Program-made: the position numbers and the translations under genes | Assembly (NCBI GenBank): GCA_030280995.1 | Contig: JASXTE010000002.1 | Coordinates: forward strand, 21,720,683 to 21,784,682 | Direction: 5' to 3' | Source: Hemileia vastatrix | Taxonomy: Eukaryota; Basidiomycota; Pucciniomycetes; Pucciniales; Zaghouaniaceae | Length of the DNA stretch: 64,000 nt | The notes under the pieces: generated by a model | The model's database searches: none | What the model saw: the letters and a program-made list of their open reading frames with translations, nothing else | Told to the model about the DNA's origin: nothing | Shown here: piece after piece, positions 1 through 12,965 of the stretch | How the letters are laid out: each line of letters starts with the position of its first letter | Numbering within the stretch: the stretch's first letter is position 1

Positions 1-562
1 ACAAAAAATAATATTCCAAAAGTTAATGTATCACCTATTCCTACTCTACCAAGAGACCTCCAAACCTTTCTGAAACCTCCTTCTTGTCAAAAAATTAAAA
101 ATCCCTACTCTTCCCTTATTGAAGAAAAAATCCTATCAAGCCTGAATTTAAATCTTGAGCTAGTCAAAGTTGACTCTAGTAAGTAACTAATATTTTCATT
201 CTTCTTGAAATTTATATCTTCACTTTTATTGATGACCTCATATTGAATTTTCTGGATCCAATTTTTCTCCATCTGCTTATTATATTCCTGATCCAGAGCC
301 CACTTCAGCTATGGTGAAATGTAATGAAGTTGCTCAACAAATTAATTCTATTTTAAGTATTAACTTGACAAATTACAAGGAATATCCTCCAAAAGATCAT
401 AAAGAAGTATTTTAAAGAGAGAAAGTTTTGAATTATCACTTTAAAATGGCCATTTGGATTGACTATAAACAATGTTGTCAGTTTAAAGAAATTAAAAGAT
501 TTACTAGAGCATCTCCTGAGACCTATACTATGCCATCATTGTCAAAAGGAAAAATCTCTTAG
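1..562 (+). pseudogene. 3' end of an unrecognised gene with one in-frame stop
   Basis: The frame is open from base 1 to 178. A GTAAGT donor at 179 and a CAG acceptor ending at 296 define a 118-nt intron that keeps phase. The frame then continues to a TAG at 560-562 and is interrupted only by a TAA at 413-415. The product is lysine-rich and ends in a basic segment containing DYKQCCQFKEIKRFTR. I do not recognise a family. The protein-like composition on both sides of the TAA suggests a recently broken gene, or a TAA that is really the end with fortuitous open frame after it. The gene starts outside the window. It belongs to the oldest layer, left of TIR element 'a'. Confidence 0.45.
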
Positions 563-1040
563 CTCTTAAGTCTCCTGCTTGAAATTTTAAATAAACTAAA
601 TAAACTATATATGTAAAAATCCTAAAAAAAATTACTACTACTTTTTTATTTTTTTATTAATTTATTATTAAACATGTAATATAATTGTAAATTAAAAAAT
701 CTGAAATATAAAATATATATTAATGAATATAAAATTATTTAAAACAAATAATGAAAAAATTTTAAAAAGAGGCCCAATAGCCATTTGATGAGCCATACCC
801 CTGACATCATACCTGCATCCAAGTGAACCTTTATGTGGGATACACAAGAAAGAAATTGAAAATAAACATAAATGATTTTTGAAATTTTTTTAAAAACTTG
901 ATAAACAAATAAAGAAAACAATCACTTGGTGGGCTCCCTCAAATTTATAAAAATGATTGGAGACCACCAGTGATCATTATCCCTGTAAAAATTAATATAT
1001 AATAAATTAAAGAATGAAATTAAAAGAAGGTTCAAACATA
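563..1040. other. Gene-free AT-rich flank
   Basis: Poly-A/T-rich sequence without a credible coding frame. The last three bases (ATA, 1038-1040) are the left target-site duplication of TIR element 'a'; the matching ATA lies at 50910-50912. Confidence 0.5.
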
Positions 1041-1776
1041 CACCATGCAATATGGGGGGCAGACTTGCTAGCAAGTCCACAACCTTAAACCCTAATTTAT
1101 ATCTAATTGAGAGCACATTGAGGTAGTGATGAAAGATTCATGAAGAAACAGTGAATTTACTTTGTAAACACCTTGAAACTAATTTGAATATTCTTTGAAC
1201 AACAGTTGATTAATAGTTCAAAAAATATTTTTACTATAATTAGAAGATTCATTGAAGGAATAAAAAAATTAATGAGCCCCACTATCAATATAGCCTTGCA
1301 GATTCATAAGATTTTGAAAAATTATACAGTTCTTTAATTTTTTGAATCTAATGTAACTGTCATATAATTTGAATTATAAGAGATTTCACAAAAATTTATA
1401 TGATATTCATCCTATGAATATATTGATAAAACATCCAATATTCTAAGAAACTATTTATTAAGAAATATTTATTTAATTTCTATATTCCATCAAATTTTTA
1501 TCAGTAAAAAATTGAGAGTTAAATGCCATTTCTCACTATATCAATCAAAATTATTAGTTATTTATCCATTTTCAAAACATTTGTCAAAGTTGAAACACTC
1601 TTTAAAATCATTTAAGATTAAATTTAGTCAATAGAACCATTTGTAAGATTGATTTACATTGCATATTTATATAAGTTAAAACAGGATATGGGCCCAAATC
1701 TATTAAAAATATAGCTTATCATGATCTCCATTAAATAAAAAGAAAAAAATCCAATTTTTATGAGAATAAAATCTAT

Positions 1777-3721
1777 CACCACAGAAAAAATGGGGGGGTA
1801 TTGCTAGCAATACCCCTTGCTTGAACTCTGTTGAGCCACAAATCTATGCTTGAATTATGCACACATCATCACCATGTAGGAAATTGTTTGGCCTTACATT
1901 TAGTCAGAGATTTGTCACAAATTAAGCTCAAGATGAACCTACATTGATCACCGTTTGATCTTGTAAAATCCTAATTTGATCATCAGTTGAACTCCCTTTG
2001 ATCTCACTTTGATCTAACATAAGCTTTTGCATATCCAATATGTCAACTATTCACTTTCAAAAAGATTCGTAATGAATTTCACATGGAATATTAGAAACAA
2101 AACCAGTAATTTTGAGTAAATGGCTCATCAAAATGATTAATCTACAACAAAATACCATCAAAATTCAATCTGATTACTGAAAACTTTTGGTAAAATGACT
2201 AATAGATATTTAAATTGGAAAATAATATTCCATTTCTCAATTTCAAATTCAAAATATAAATCCTCGTTTGAAATGTGAATTTTGTAGATTCCTTGCCTTC
2301 CTATATTATGAGTAATATTTGAGGTATTTTACACCTTTGTAAATATGGTGTTGTGCTGCTAGAAATTATCTCTGTTTCAATTCAACTTTATTGAAGCTTG
2401 ATTCCAGAATGATACATATTTTATAACTATTTTGAGAAAAAAGTCACTAGTAATGAATTTAGCCTTTTATCTGTCCTTTATTAAACCTCACTTAATCCTA
2501 CTTAAATCCAAATTGACCCACAAAAACCTTATTTGGGATATTTTTTAGCCCAGGATGATTCAAGATTGGAGCAAAATATTATTTTAAATATCCAATATGC
2601 CTATTGATTAAATTTCTTCAAGCTTACCTTAAATTCACATTAACATTAACTTTCACAGGAAATATTAAACACAAATCTTGAAAATATAGTATTTAAAATC
2701 ATAATAAATATAATATAATATGCTTACAAAAAAATTTTCTTTCTATATTAATTGAAACAAAAAATTGTTCATTTGTGAAAATAGAAAAAATACTATCCAT
2801 CCTGAATTTAGAATTCATTTTTAAAAATTTAATGCCCCCTCACTTTCAAGTTTATCATGTATTTCGAAAATTATATTTTTAATAATTTTGTGAATAGTAC
2901 ACCTGAGATATAAACTTGGGGATATCAAAAACTAAAACATCAGAAAATTGAAATGTTTTTTATTGTTATGAACGGAAATAATGATTGAAAAACACCATTA
3001 GAGCAAGTTTGATTTTGAATAATAGGCATACTTTCTCATGTAAATTTCAATAAAAATAATTTTTATTCTTACATAAGTTGCGGTGGATACATTTGAGCTC
3101 AAAAAGAATTAAAATTGACAAAATAAGACTTCTATAACTCATATTCAAAAATGAAATCACCCTTCATTATCTACCTGTAAACTATTTTAAATTGAATAAT
3201 TTCAAAGTCAGTATATACTGATGTTATTTTTTCTTCTAAAAAATTTATTATATAGATTAATAGTCATAAACAGTTGACATAGATGTTAAATTTATATAAG
3301 CAATCTTTAATTCATAAAATGATAAAACTATCTTTTATGTAAAAAGTGATGAAGGAAAAAAATATTATTAAATTTTTGATGCACTATCAATAAAATTGAA
3401 GATAGAGCATATCAAAAGTTTAAACTTAATTTCAATTTTGATATCATCATTTTATTTTATTTTACTTGAGTAGAAAACAGATTTTAAATCTCAATATAAT
3501 TTTAAATCCCATTAGTTTGTAGATTTCAACATTTGAAACTATGAAATAAATATTTATGAAAGAATTTTACAATATTTGCCCTTCTAAAAACTCATAAATC
3601 CAACTTCAAATCTTCTAACCTTCACAAGTAACCACAATTCATTCTGAAAATACTCTATATTTAAATAATTAAAGGTAAATAAAATTATGTTTTTATTCTT
3701 TATTTCAATTTTTAATAAATA

Positions 3722-3752
<31 letters not shown>

Positions 3753-4563
3753 ATTTCTTAAAAAGTCTAAGAGGGAACTTAAAAGTGGTTTTGGCATTAG
3801 ATATATAGATTCAACTTTCAAAAAATTTGTTTGGAATAAATTACAAAGACAAAAAGGATATATTTTGATGAAAGAATACTGATTTAGGTTCTCTTAAAAT
3901 ATTATTAACCATTTTTATGGAATATTAATCCATGGTTATCATTCTTTATGATATTATCATAGAATTTTTTCCTTTTTTAATATAATGATTTTCTCTTGTG
4001 TGGTATGTAGGCTAAGATAATTTTAAAAGATTTATTGAAGATATATATACCAGAAACAGTATAATCTGTAGATTTATAACTATAACTTACTTTTCTGATG
4101 TTTTACTTCATTGATAAGTAGCTCATGCATTACACAAGTAAATAATTATAGTCTCTGGAAATAATTCCTTGTGAATTTCAAATTTTTTGTTATTCTTAAA
4201 ATCATTACTCAAATAAACTAAAAATTTCTTCAAATATTGATTGAAAGAAGGAGTTACAAAATCTTATTTTGTAGTTATAAAAGTTTGAGTTATTTTTCAT
4301 ATTATCAAGTATAATGAACATTTGTAAATTTTAACTTGAAAACTAGTGATCATAGCAAAGTAATACTGGAAGAATCAGATAAAAAGGGTGGAATAAAGTC
4401 ATAGCACAACAGGAAATGATACAAAATTGTTGATTTTTATCTCATAAAATTCAACATATTTTTAACATATTTTACTACCTTTAGATAATGTTTAGTGGAT
4501 TTTAACATTATTATAACAAGCAAACTTAACAATGTTTTGATTTTTTTAACAAAAATAAATATT
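1777..4563. other. Left gene-free arm of element G
   Basis: The first ~250 bases hold subterminal repeats rich in TTGATC/TTTGATCT-type words and a segment resembling the start of element 'c' (compare 2005-2030 with 54478-54510). After that the DNA is AT-rich with no credible coding frame. An (AT)n tract lies at 3721-3752. The terminal ATT (4561-4563) is the left TSD of element 'b'. Confidence 0.55.
3721..3752. repeat. (AT)n microsatellite
   Basis: An uninterrupted alternating AT tract with one C. A second AT tract of similar length lies at about 10098-10128. Confidence 0.8.
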
Positions 4564-5360
4564 CACCACGCAATATGGGGGGCCGACTTGCTAGCAAGTC
4601 CGCAACCTTGAACCCTAATTCATATCTTTTTCAGCACACATTGAGGTGGTGATGAAACAATCATGAAGAAATATTGAATTTACTTTGAAAACACCTTGAA
4701 ACTGATTTGAACCTTCATTGAACCACAGTTGATTAATAGTTCAAAAAATATTCACAGCAGGAAAAAAGTGTGCACTAGATGTCTAGTGCTTTTTTTTGCT
4801 TCCTGAATTGATTCCTGGTAGAATTACAAGTGGGACTTCCATCTGATGCCTCCCTCCCCTAATTCTCCCTTATCTTCAATCTGACTTCCTATCCTACCCC
4901 CTTATCTCATTTCTAAACTTGCCATCTACTTACCCATTTTCCCTATTCCTTTCCTTCACAGTGAGAAAACAACTCTCCTCTCCTTCCCCCCCTCTCCCTT
5001 CTCTTCTCTTCATTTCTCACACCTCCCCCAGACCCTCACTCACCTTTCCCAGCCCACTGTCATTATTTAGTTTTATTTTACTTAGTATTTTTTTCATTTT
5101 TCATGTTTCTTCCCTACAAAAATCTTCCTTTTTCAACGATTGGCCACATTTTTTTAGTAAACACAAGCAACTCAAATTCTGAAATATGTATTTAGTTACA
5201 TTATTTACCACTTGGAATGGGTTATAATTCCTCAAAATTTTATTCCTTGTTATTTCTAATTTATACATATTAATTATTCTCAAGTTTATAAAAAGTTGGC
5301 TACTTCCCAAGCCCTTGCATGCCTCCCCAACACTTTTTTCACCTCTTCAATCTCATCGCT

Positions 5361-5945
5361 CACCTCCCCCAGAAAAATAAAGGAACTGGGGAAGGCTGGG
5401 GAAGGTGAGAGAGGGGCTTTACAGGGCTGGGAGAGGTTATAAAATCCCCTAACCCACTTCGGGAAGGCTGGAAAAGGTGAGCAAGGGTCCTTAAAGGGCT
5501 AGGAGAGTTGATAAAAGACTCTCACCTACTACTCACAGCCCTACTTAGTCTTTACAGCACCTCGTTCACATCTCCAGCCAAATTAAGGGACTTGGGAAGC
5601 TGGGGGAGGTGAGCGAGGGGCTTTGAAAGTCTGTGGGAGGTAATAAAAGCCTCTCACTCACTTCTCCGAGCCTTCCTTAGTCTTTAAAGCACCTCGCTCA
5701 CATCTCCAGCCAAAGTAAGGGACTGGGGGAGGCTGGAAGAGGTGAGTGAAGGGCTGGAAAGATTGGGAAGGTGAGAAAGGGCTAGGGGAGGTAAGCGAGA
5801 GCTGGGGGATGTGGACAATAAACTGGGGAGGTGAGTAATAGTTTTAGAATGTGAGAGAAAGGCTGGTGAGGGCTAATGGAGGTGAGTTTGGTGAGTGAGG
5901 GGAATGGGAGGTGAGCGAGAGGTTGCAAAAGGGGTGTAGTTGTGT
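5361..5945. repeat. G-rich minisatellite inside element 'b'
   Basis: Imperfect tandem copies of a word like GGCTGGGAGAGGTGAGCGAGG, on a C-rich to G-rich strand switch that begins near 4840. Part of the block (about 5450-5520, 5590-5660, 5690-5760) repeats at roughly 100-130 bp. Element 'a' has a diverged equivalent at 36860-37330. The Ser/Pro-rich and Gly-poor reading frames across it are by-products of the repeat. Confidence 0.55.
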
Positions 5946-8900
5946 TAAAAGTGAAAATAGAGTGGAGGGGAGTAGTGAGGAGGGCTTAAACATAGATTTT
6001 GAAGCTTAAAGGGTGTAGCAAATGTATCAGGAGGGCAATAAAAGGGTGGTGAGTGGTAATAGAATTAACAGAAATGAAAAAGCAGAAAAATTTGTGTGGA
6101 GAGATTGAGAGGTTGTCCATTGAGGTAGTGAAAAATGGAGTGTGAACTTTGTTCTTCGGGCGAACATCAGAGTTCACCCCCTCAATCTACAGCTCTATTC
6201 TGCTGATATGGAAAATGATTGATAATTATTTTTTATTGATATTTTTTAACTTAAACCTATAGTTTATACGTCTTTATTTTATATTTTTGATTTACAATGC
6301 ACTTTAAGACTAAGAAAGTAATATAGTAAAATAATTGATAATGAAATACTATTTTGCTTTTTTACACAATAATTCACAGAATTCTTTTGATAACTATACA
6401 TGATATAAATAAATAATATAATAGGAAAATTGTAGCAAAAAGTTAAAAACTAGAATAAAACATTTAAAGAAATTTTAAACTATTGAACTTATGTATTTTT
6501 TGAGTTTATTGTATTTATTTTTAAATGTAATAGTAAAATATGTTGGTTAGATTAAAAATAGCTTTGAATTAAATTAAATAATTAGGTTAAAGGTTTAGGA
6601 AAAGATTTATCCACATATATAACCATTTAGGCTTATTTCTTGTTTTGTGATTGCTATATATAACTGGATAATTGACTGTAATAACTGCAAATTTAAAAAA
6701 CTTCAATAAGTTATCTACCTCAATATATTTATGATAATCTATTCAGTAACAGAATAAAATATCTGAGTCCTTTCTTTTACTAATTTTTTTTCATTTCAAT
6801 GACTATATACATTTTCAAAAAAATTATTTATCATGTTTTTGGTGGAACTTAGATTGAACTCTCAATGCAATCTTGTTTCCAAGTGTGGTTCATAATAATT
6901 TAAGCCATGAAAAAATTTATACTTTTTTAGAAGTTTTATTAATTACTTTTAAATATAAAAATAATTATATTTTTATATCAAAATATTTTTATTAAACACT
7001 TTGAAGTTCTAAAAATAAGTACATATTAAGAATTATTTTTAGATAATATTATATTAAAAAAAGTTTTAAGTTGATTATATTTTATTATGATATGATTTCT
7101 TTCCATATTACGTATTACGAAACTACCTAAAAATCAATTTTATACAACTATATTACATAAAAAAGATATCAGCTCTTCTGCTTAGATTTAAAGTAATTCA
7201 AAAAAACATTATTTTTGCCTTAGGTACACATTATATAGAGTATTCAGAGCATCATATTAATTTTTTAGACTTACACATTTAAGTTTAATGGAAGCCTCAC
7301 AGGATAAAATTGGTCATTTTGTAAAAAAAAAAATAAGTAAATATCTTTTAAATCAATATATATTTTTATAAAAAGTCAACTTTTAATATTTATGTTTAGT
7401 TTAAAATCTGTTATGAAGATTTGAAATATTGCTATTTAAATTAATTTTTATAACAATATAACCATTCCAGTATTGCTTTGTGATAAGGCCAATTTCAAGA
7501 AAATTTTTAAATTCTTCTGTTTAAATAAAATATCAAAGGGATTGTTTTTCATACACTTAGAAACTGAATAGAAACATCATATAAGATCTACCAATCAGCA
7601 TAAATATCATAATTCCAATAAATCATTGATAAATCTTGAACCCATATATATAATTTTACAATTGCGTGTAAGTGTTCAGTTGTGAATTACTCCTATCAAA
7701 ACTTTGATTCTAATGACTAAAAAAGCGTACCTGAAATGTTTCATTTAATTTATTTTTCAAAACCATAGAATTGAAATATTTTTTCTTTTCATTTAAAACA
7801 TGGAATAATATTATTTTTAATAAAAAGATGATTGCCTTTACAGCTGCTTTTCTACATGGGTATAATCTAAATTACCTATTGTGTCTTTTTTACAAAATGA
7901 ATATCATATAATAGTTTTTTAATTTGAAACTGATAGAATTATGAAAAATTACCACTTTTACCTATTTAATTCAGTTCTTGAACAATAATACAATCAAAAT
8001 ATCTACCTGAAGCACATTTTTTAACATGAGATCACTTTTCAAATTATATGGTGCTTATTCCCAGGTTGACACTGAAATTATCCCACAATACAGCATTGAA
8101 GCAAAATCAAGTACTAAAATTAAATTTTAAATAAATTTATACTACTTTGTTTTAATTATCTTTAAATTTTTACATCTAGCTTGAATTTCAGTCTTTCATA
8201 TGAAAAATTCACTAAGTAGTGATTAATTATTTCAACTCATGAGATTACTCTACCAAATAACCATATTTACATTGAATTTTGATGAAATACATCATGAAGA
8301 GTTCCAGAAAATCATATGTGTATTACATTGAATAAATTAATATTGTGAAAATTCTTAGTAGTTGAATATTTGATAGAAAAAAAAAGAGCAAAAAGATATT
8401 TCCTTTTAATTTTAATCATCTTCTTGCATACAAAAATGGAAAAAACTGGATTAAAATTCACTTGTATAAGAATTATACTTCTTTCTAGACATATAATTAA
8501 ACAATTTATCAATTATTAGTGCTAAGTGTAAAGAAGATATTAGAGAACTTCATTGAAACAGAAATTATGAAAACATATTTCTATCTTTTATTTTTCTTAA
8601 TTATGAGTCTTTTCACAGTATTCTAGAATAGAAACTTGAGAATTTTTATGGTTCAATATTTTTATTAAATAATTCCATTGAGTTTAAAATAATTATATTG
8701 CATAATAAGAAATAATAAAAATACAAAAAAAAAATATCAGGTAATATGGTTTAAATTAAAAAATAAAAGCTTCAAATTCTTGGTTAAAAGGAGTTATCAT
8801 TAAAGAGAACCACTGATATTATTTTATATTTTTTCAAAAAAAATAGAATAAAATAATTAGAGAGGTTAAAAGTGATGTTTTTGAAATAAATAGTATAATT

Positions 8901-9078
8901 TTCAGTCTTTTAAGTGATCAGGTGAAATTCAAAATGAAAATGAAAATGAGTTTTGTGAAAAAAATTCTGTGAATGGATCAGATTATTAATCTTCCCTTGT
9001 TATTATTTCTATAAATTATTTATTAAACTTTCACTATTACTCAAGCACAGACTCATCCATGTTTGCTTAAGAGCCCAA

Positions 9079-9147
9079 GATGAGTTCAAAGTAAAGTTCA
9101 GTCTGAGTTCAGTCTGAGTTCAGTCTGAATTCCATCTGAATTCAAGT
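9079..9147. repeat. Subterminal direct repeats of element 'b'
   Basis: Four to five successive copies of AGTTCAGTCTG (some decayed to GAATTCCATCTG) immediately inside the right palindrome of 'b'. A shorter version is present at the right end of 'a' (50828-50870). Subterminal repeats of this kind are typical of CACTA elements, where they bind the accessory transposition protein; that role is inferred here. Confidence 0.5.
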
Positions 9148-9191
9148 TGAGGACTTGCTAGCAAGTCCCCCCCAAATATTGCGTGGTGATT

Positions 9192-10089
9192 GTTAGATCA
9201 TTTTTTTTAAAAATATGACTTATTTTTATGCTTTATCTACAATAGTTAGTAGTTTTTTTTGCAGAAATTACTTGTTTTGATATTCTATTTTTGAATTTTT
9301 TAAGAGACTTCATTGCATTAAATTTTTGTAATAATTTTTCATTTAAGCATCATATTTTAAATCTAGAGAATTGGTTTTGAAATAATATATATTTTCATGT
9401 TAATTGACTCATTATTTTTGGATTGATAAATTATGTTAAAATTGGGATTGCTTATTTCTAGTGAGTGTACATCATAGTTTGTTTTCAAATCAAAGATTAA
9501 TAAATGGTGAAATTTGGTAAAATTCTAAATATCTTTTAAACCTTTTTGATTTAAATAATGTTTAATGTTATGTAATCATTCTATAAGTAGAACACAGTTA
9601 AAATCTGATAATGGTACATTGCTTTCAATTTCTAATACTAAAATTCTATTATACTTGAAACAATGTAAACTAAAGCTTGGTATCTCATAAGAAACTCACA
9701 AATTTCAAAAATCATATTTCCAACTTTTTAAACATGATACACATTAAAATATATTTTTAGAATAATTTCCTAATTAGTTTCAAATACTAGAAAATAATGA
9801 CCTCAATTTATTTTATTACTTAAACCATTCTGATGAGTGAATTTCACAATCCTCTAAGTAACATATGGTTACCATTTATACAAATATGCATGATTTCTCC
9901 TTTTGTTTAATTTTAGCTGAATCTAAAAAGTAAAATCACATGTTGAATATCATCTATAGATAAACTTCTTATATTAGAAGCTAATATTTCATATGAGAAA
10001 TTTGTTATTGAGTTTGGGAAACATTAATAAGTGTTGGGTATTATAATTGAGCCATTTATTCAAGTAAATAAAAAAGGATGACCTTCTAA

Positions 10090-10128
<39 letters not shown>

Positions 10129-12285
10129 AAAATTAATTATATAGTAGCATTTAACCATGTTTTTATACTAATGTCATATAAAAAAAGGGATTGAACTAAA
10201 ACTTTCAGTAAAGAAAATAAAAATAAGATAAGTTAATATTCTTGTCTATATTCTCATATTTTTGAAATGGCTTACTTAAGGGAGAAAATTATTTGGTTTT
10301 AGAGTTACAAGAATTTCTAGATAAAAATCTTCATAATATAGTTTGACCCTCTCAAAAAGAAAATTCCTCAAATTTTACTATCACATTTTATATATTTGTT
10401 AAGTAATAGAAAATGGAGTTGTGTCTTTGACAATGAAGCTTTAGAAAATGAAATAAATGATTTAAATTTATAATATAATTTTTGAAACAATAAATCATGT
10501 ATTCAAAAAAAAATATATATCTTACAATCAAGATAACAGTATTAATTAAGCAACTCTAACAACTTTGGAAAGAAAACAAGAAAAAAACAATTAGTAAAAT
10601 GCATAAGTTATTTTTAGAATTTAATGAAACTTAATAGCTCTACCTGTAAACTAGCCTTAAAGCAGGTTTGGATTTAACATGTGGAAATTCATACATAGTA
10701 CCCTTCCATCATTAGAGCAGAATAAAATTTATGTAGTTTTATTTTTTTAATTTATAATAGTATTTTTATTTTTGGCTTTTTCATTAGTATAACTATATAT
10801 TTTTTAACTTTTTTGTTTTTCATAACATAAGTTCAAAGCTGCACATCACTACTTCAAGATGAAACTCCATATAATGTAATCAATGAATGATATATTATAA
10901 TGAATTTTACTAGAGACTTTTCAAAAATGGTGATTAAGAATACTTATTATAATTTTTTAAATTTTTATTATTATTCTATCTCTTGAAAGGAGATGGCCAT
11001 ATCTCAATTTAATTAGTTTTTCCTCAGAAAAATTTATTCTTGATCTAAATAAAATTGCATCACTATTAACTAGATGTTATTATACAATTTTAACAATTTT
11101 TTTATCTGAACATAGTTGAAAGTATGTATAAATTAAAGTGTTTCCACATAGTATTACTATTATCCCACCATTATTTTCACATTTAGATTTCATTATAACT
11201 GTAAAATAAGTTTTTCAATAATTTTAATAATACCTTAATATTTAATAATTTAGTTACATAGTAGATTTTTTATCCTTTTTTTTATATGAGGCTTATTATA
11301 TAAACACCACTTTTAGATTTTATCCATTTTGATGTCTGATAATTTAAATTTTCATTTAACTACCCAAATTATATCAAAAAAAATTCAAAATTATATTTTT
11401 TTAATGTACTCTTTTTGATAAACTTATCATTTCTTATAGGTTATTCTTCAACTATTTATTGTAATTAATTACCCACTCATTTATGGTCTGTTATTGTTGT
11501 TCATTACATACAGACAAAATAAGGATACTCTCATATTATATTGGAGTTTTAAATTAAAAAGTAAATACTAGTGGCTGGTATTAAATATGAAGTTGTTATA
11601 ACTAAGTTGAACATTAATTAATTATTAAATGGCATTTTATATTACAAATTTTATTGAATGTATATAAAAATAACATTCAAGAAATATATATAAGATATAT
11701 ATATAACCATTGTATATCAAAAATGAAGTACTTATCAACATGGTCTTTTTAAATGATTTTCAAATTTACTTAAAGAGACATTAATATTGCCAATTCAAAT
11801 TTTATATGAAATACAACAATATTATTATTTCATTTTTAATTATTTTACAAAAAATTTGAGTTTCAAAGTAATTTAATTCAGTATTTAATGAATGTTTTTG
11901 AAAAATATTTTTAAAAATAGAAATAACCCCTCACAAAAAAAAATAGAATTTTTTTTACTTACAATTTGCACCATATTTCTACCCTTAAAATATTTGTATT
12001 CATCTAACAAAAATATTTTTTAAATAAATTTAAATTTTTTTTCATTATTCAATTACAAAATGTCAAATTTATAATTTATTTTACCTTACTAAAAAATTTA
12101 GTTGAAAATTTAATTTTGTATTTCCAAAAAATAAACTTAAATGTCAAAAATTAAAAAAACAAAATTATAAATATAATTATGAGAAAGAGGTAGATTAAAT
12201 TTATAATATTCATATAAAAAAAATTCATATATTTTATGGTGTTTGAATTTTAAATTTAATGTATTAAAAAATAATTATTAAATAA
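9192..12285. other. Gene-free AT-rich segment of element G
   Basis: More than 3 kb of A/T homopolymer runs and an (AT)n tract at about 10098-10128, with no credible reading frame, splice-site pattern or RNA gene on either strand. Confidence 0.5.
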
Positions 12286-12965
12286 CCAAGCCAAATGAAA
12301 TTGGCTTGGATTTTTGGTATCACTAGCACTTATTTTTTTTTCTTATACTCACATTTTAATTTTAAATGTTTTTTTTCTACATTTCTCATTTTTTTTATGA
12401 GTTTTAATGTTTTTAAGACCAAAGTTGCTTTCAAACAACTTCGGTCTAACGTTTCTCTCACTTTCCCACCAGATTGCACCTGGTAGGGAAAGTCGCTTCC
12501 ATTTTAGAGACCAAAGTCCCTTGCAGGGACTTTGGTTTCCTTGTGTGCATTGCACAGCCAGAAAAAAACTGGCTGTGCAATGCACTGCATGCAGCACATG
12601 CAGCCTGCATTGCTGCTGCATGCAACGCGCGTTTCTGCTGCATGCAGCGCGCATTGCACATGCTGTGCATATCTCATGCAGCTGACTTGATATCAGCTGC
12701 ATGAGATATGGTAGCGATTGTGCAACACGCGTTGCACACTGCTTTGGCCACCTCCCAGCCTAGTAAATTAGCTGGGAGGGTGGAAAACATTACAGCAAGC
12801 AATCGACGTCGCTTTTAGCGACGTCGATTGCTTGAAAGAGACACTTCCAGGCACGGGAAACCTGGCTGGAAGTACTAAATTGCAATGTAAGGGACCCAAG
12901 CCAATTTCAAAGGCTTGGGTCATAAATTAAGGTTTCAAAAAAGCAGCCAGTATAAATCTGGCTGC
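12286..12965. other. Array of about twelve consecutive hairpins in a GC-richer island
   Basis: Back-to-back inverted repeats, each with its own sequence. Stems: 12286-12294/12301-12309 (9 bp), 12416-12427/12436-12447 (12, one mismatch), 12460-12472/12480-12493 (13, one bulge), 12510-12520/12526-12536 (11), 12545-12561/12569-12585 (17 perfect, A7 loop), 12668-12685/12693-12710 (18 perfect, 7-nt loop), 12719-12726/12731-12738 (8), 12748-12759/12771-12783 (12, one bulge), 12796-12813/12817-12834 (18 perfect, 3-nt loop), 12843-12850/12866-12873 (8), 12893-12902/12912-12921 (10) and 12943-12950/12958-12965 (8). Between 12586 and 12667 lie GCATGC/GCGCGC-rich direct repeats and imperfect dyads. The first and eleventh hairpins are near-inverted copies of each other. 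Coding frames across it are rich in Cys/His/Ala only because of the repeats. No known family is recognised. Confidence 0.8.

Larger units (their letters stand above)
4564..9188. mobile_element. TIR DNA transposon 'b' nested in G (TSD ATT)
   Basis: It starts CACCACGCAATATGGGGGG, followed by GACTTGCTAGCAAGTC, and ends with the inverted sequence GACTTGCTAGCAAGTC, CCCCCC, AAATATTGCGTGGTG. ATT flanks both sides (4561-4563, 9189-9191). It is about 4.6 kb, has no credible coding frame, and is homologous along much of its length to element 'a' (for example 5930-8540 with 37260-39785 and 50210-50290). Near the left end is a short palindrome, GCACTAGA TG TCTAGTGC. It appears to be a long non-autonomous element mobilised in trans. 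Confidence 0.78.

Noticed and set aside
4919..5182. Ser/Pro/Phe-rich frame as a secreted protein
   Set aside because: It runs through the C-rich half of a minisatellite, and the homologous region of element 'a' does not conserve the frame.
12349..12704. Overlapping Cys/His/Ala-rich open frames on both strands
   Set aside because: They lie on the hairpin array; mirror-image frames on both strands are expected from inverted repeats, and composition is set by TGCATGCA-like words.
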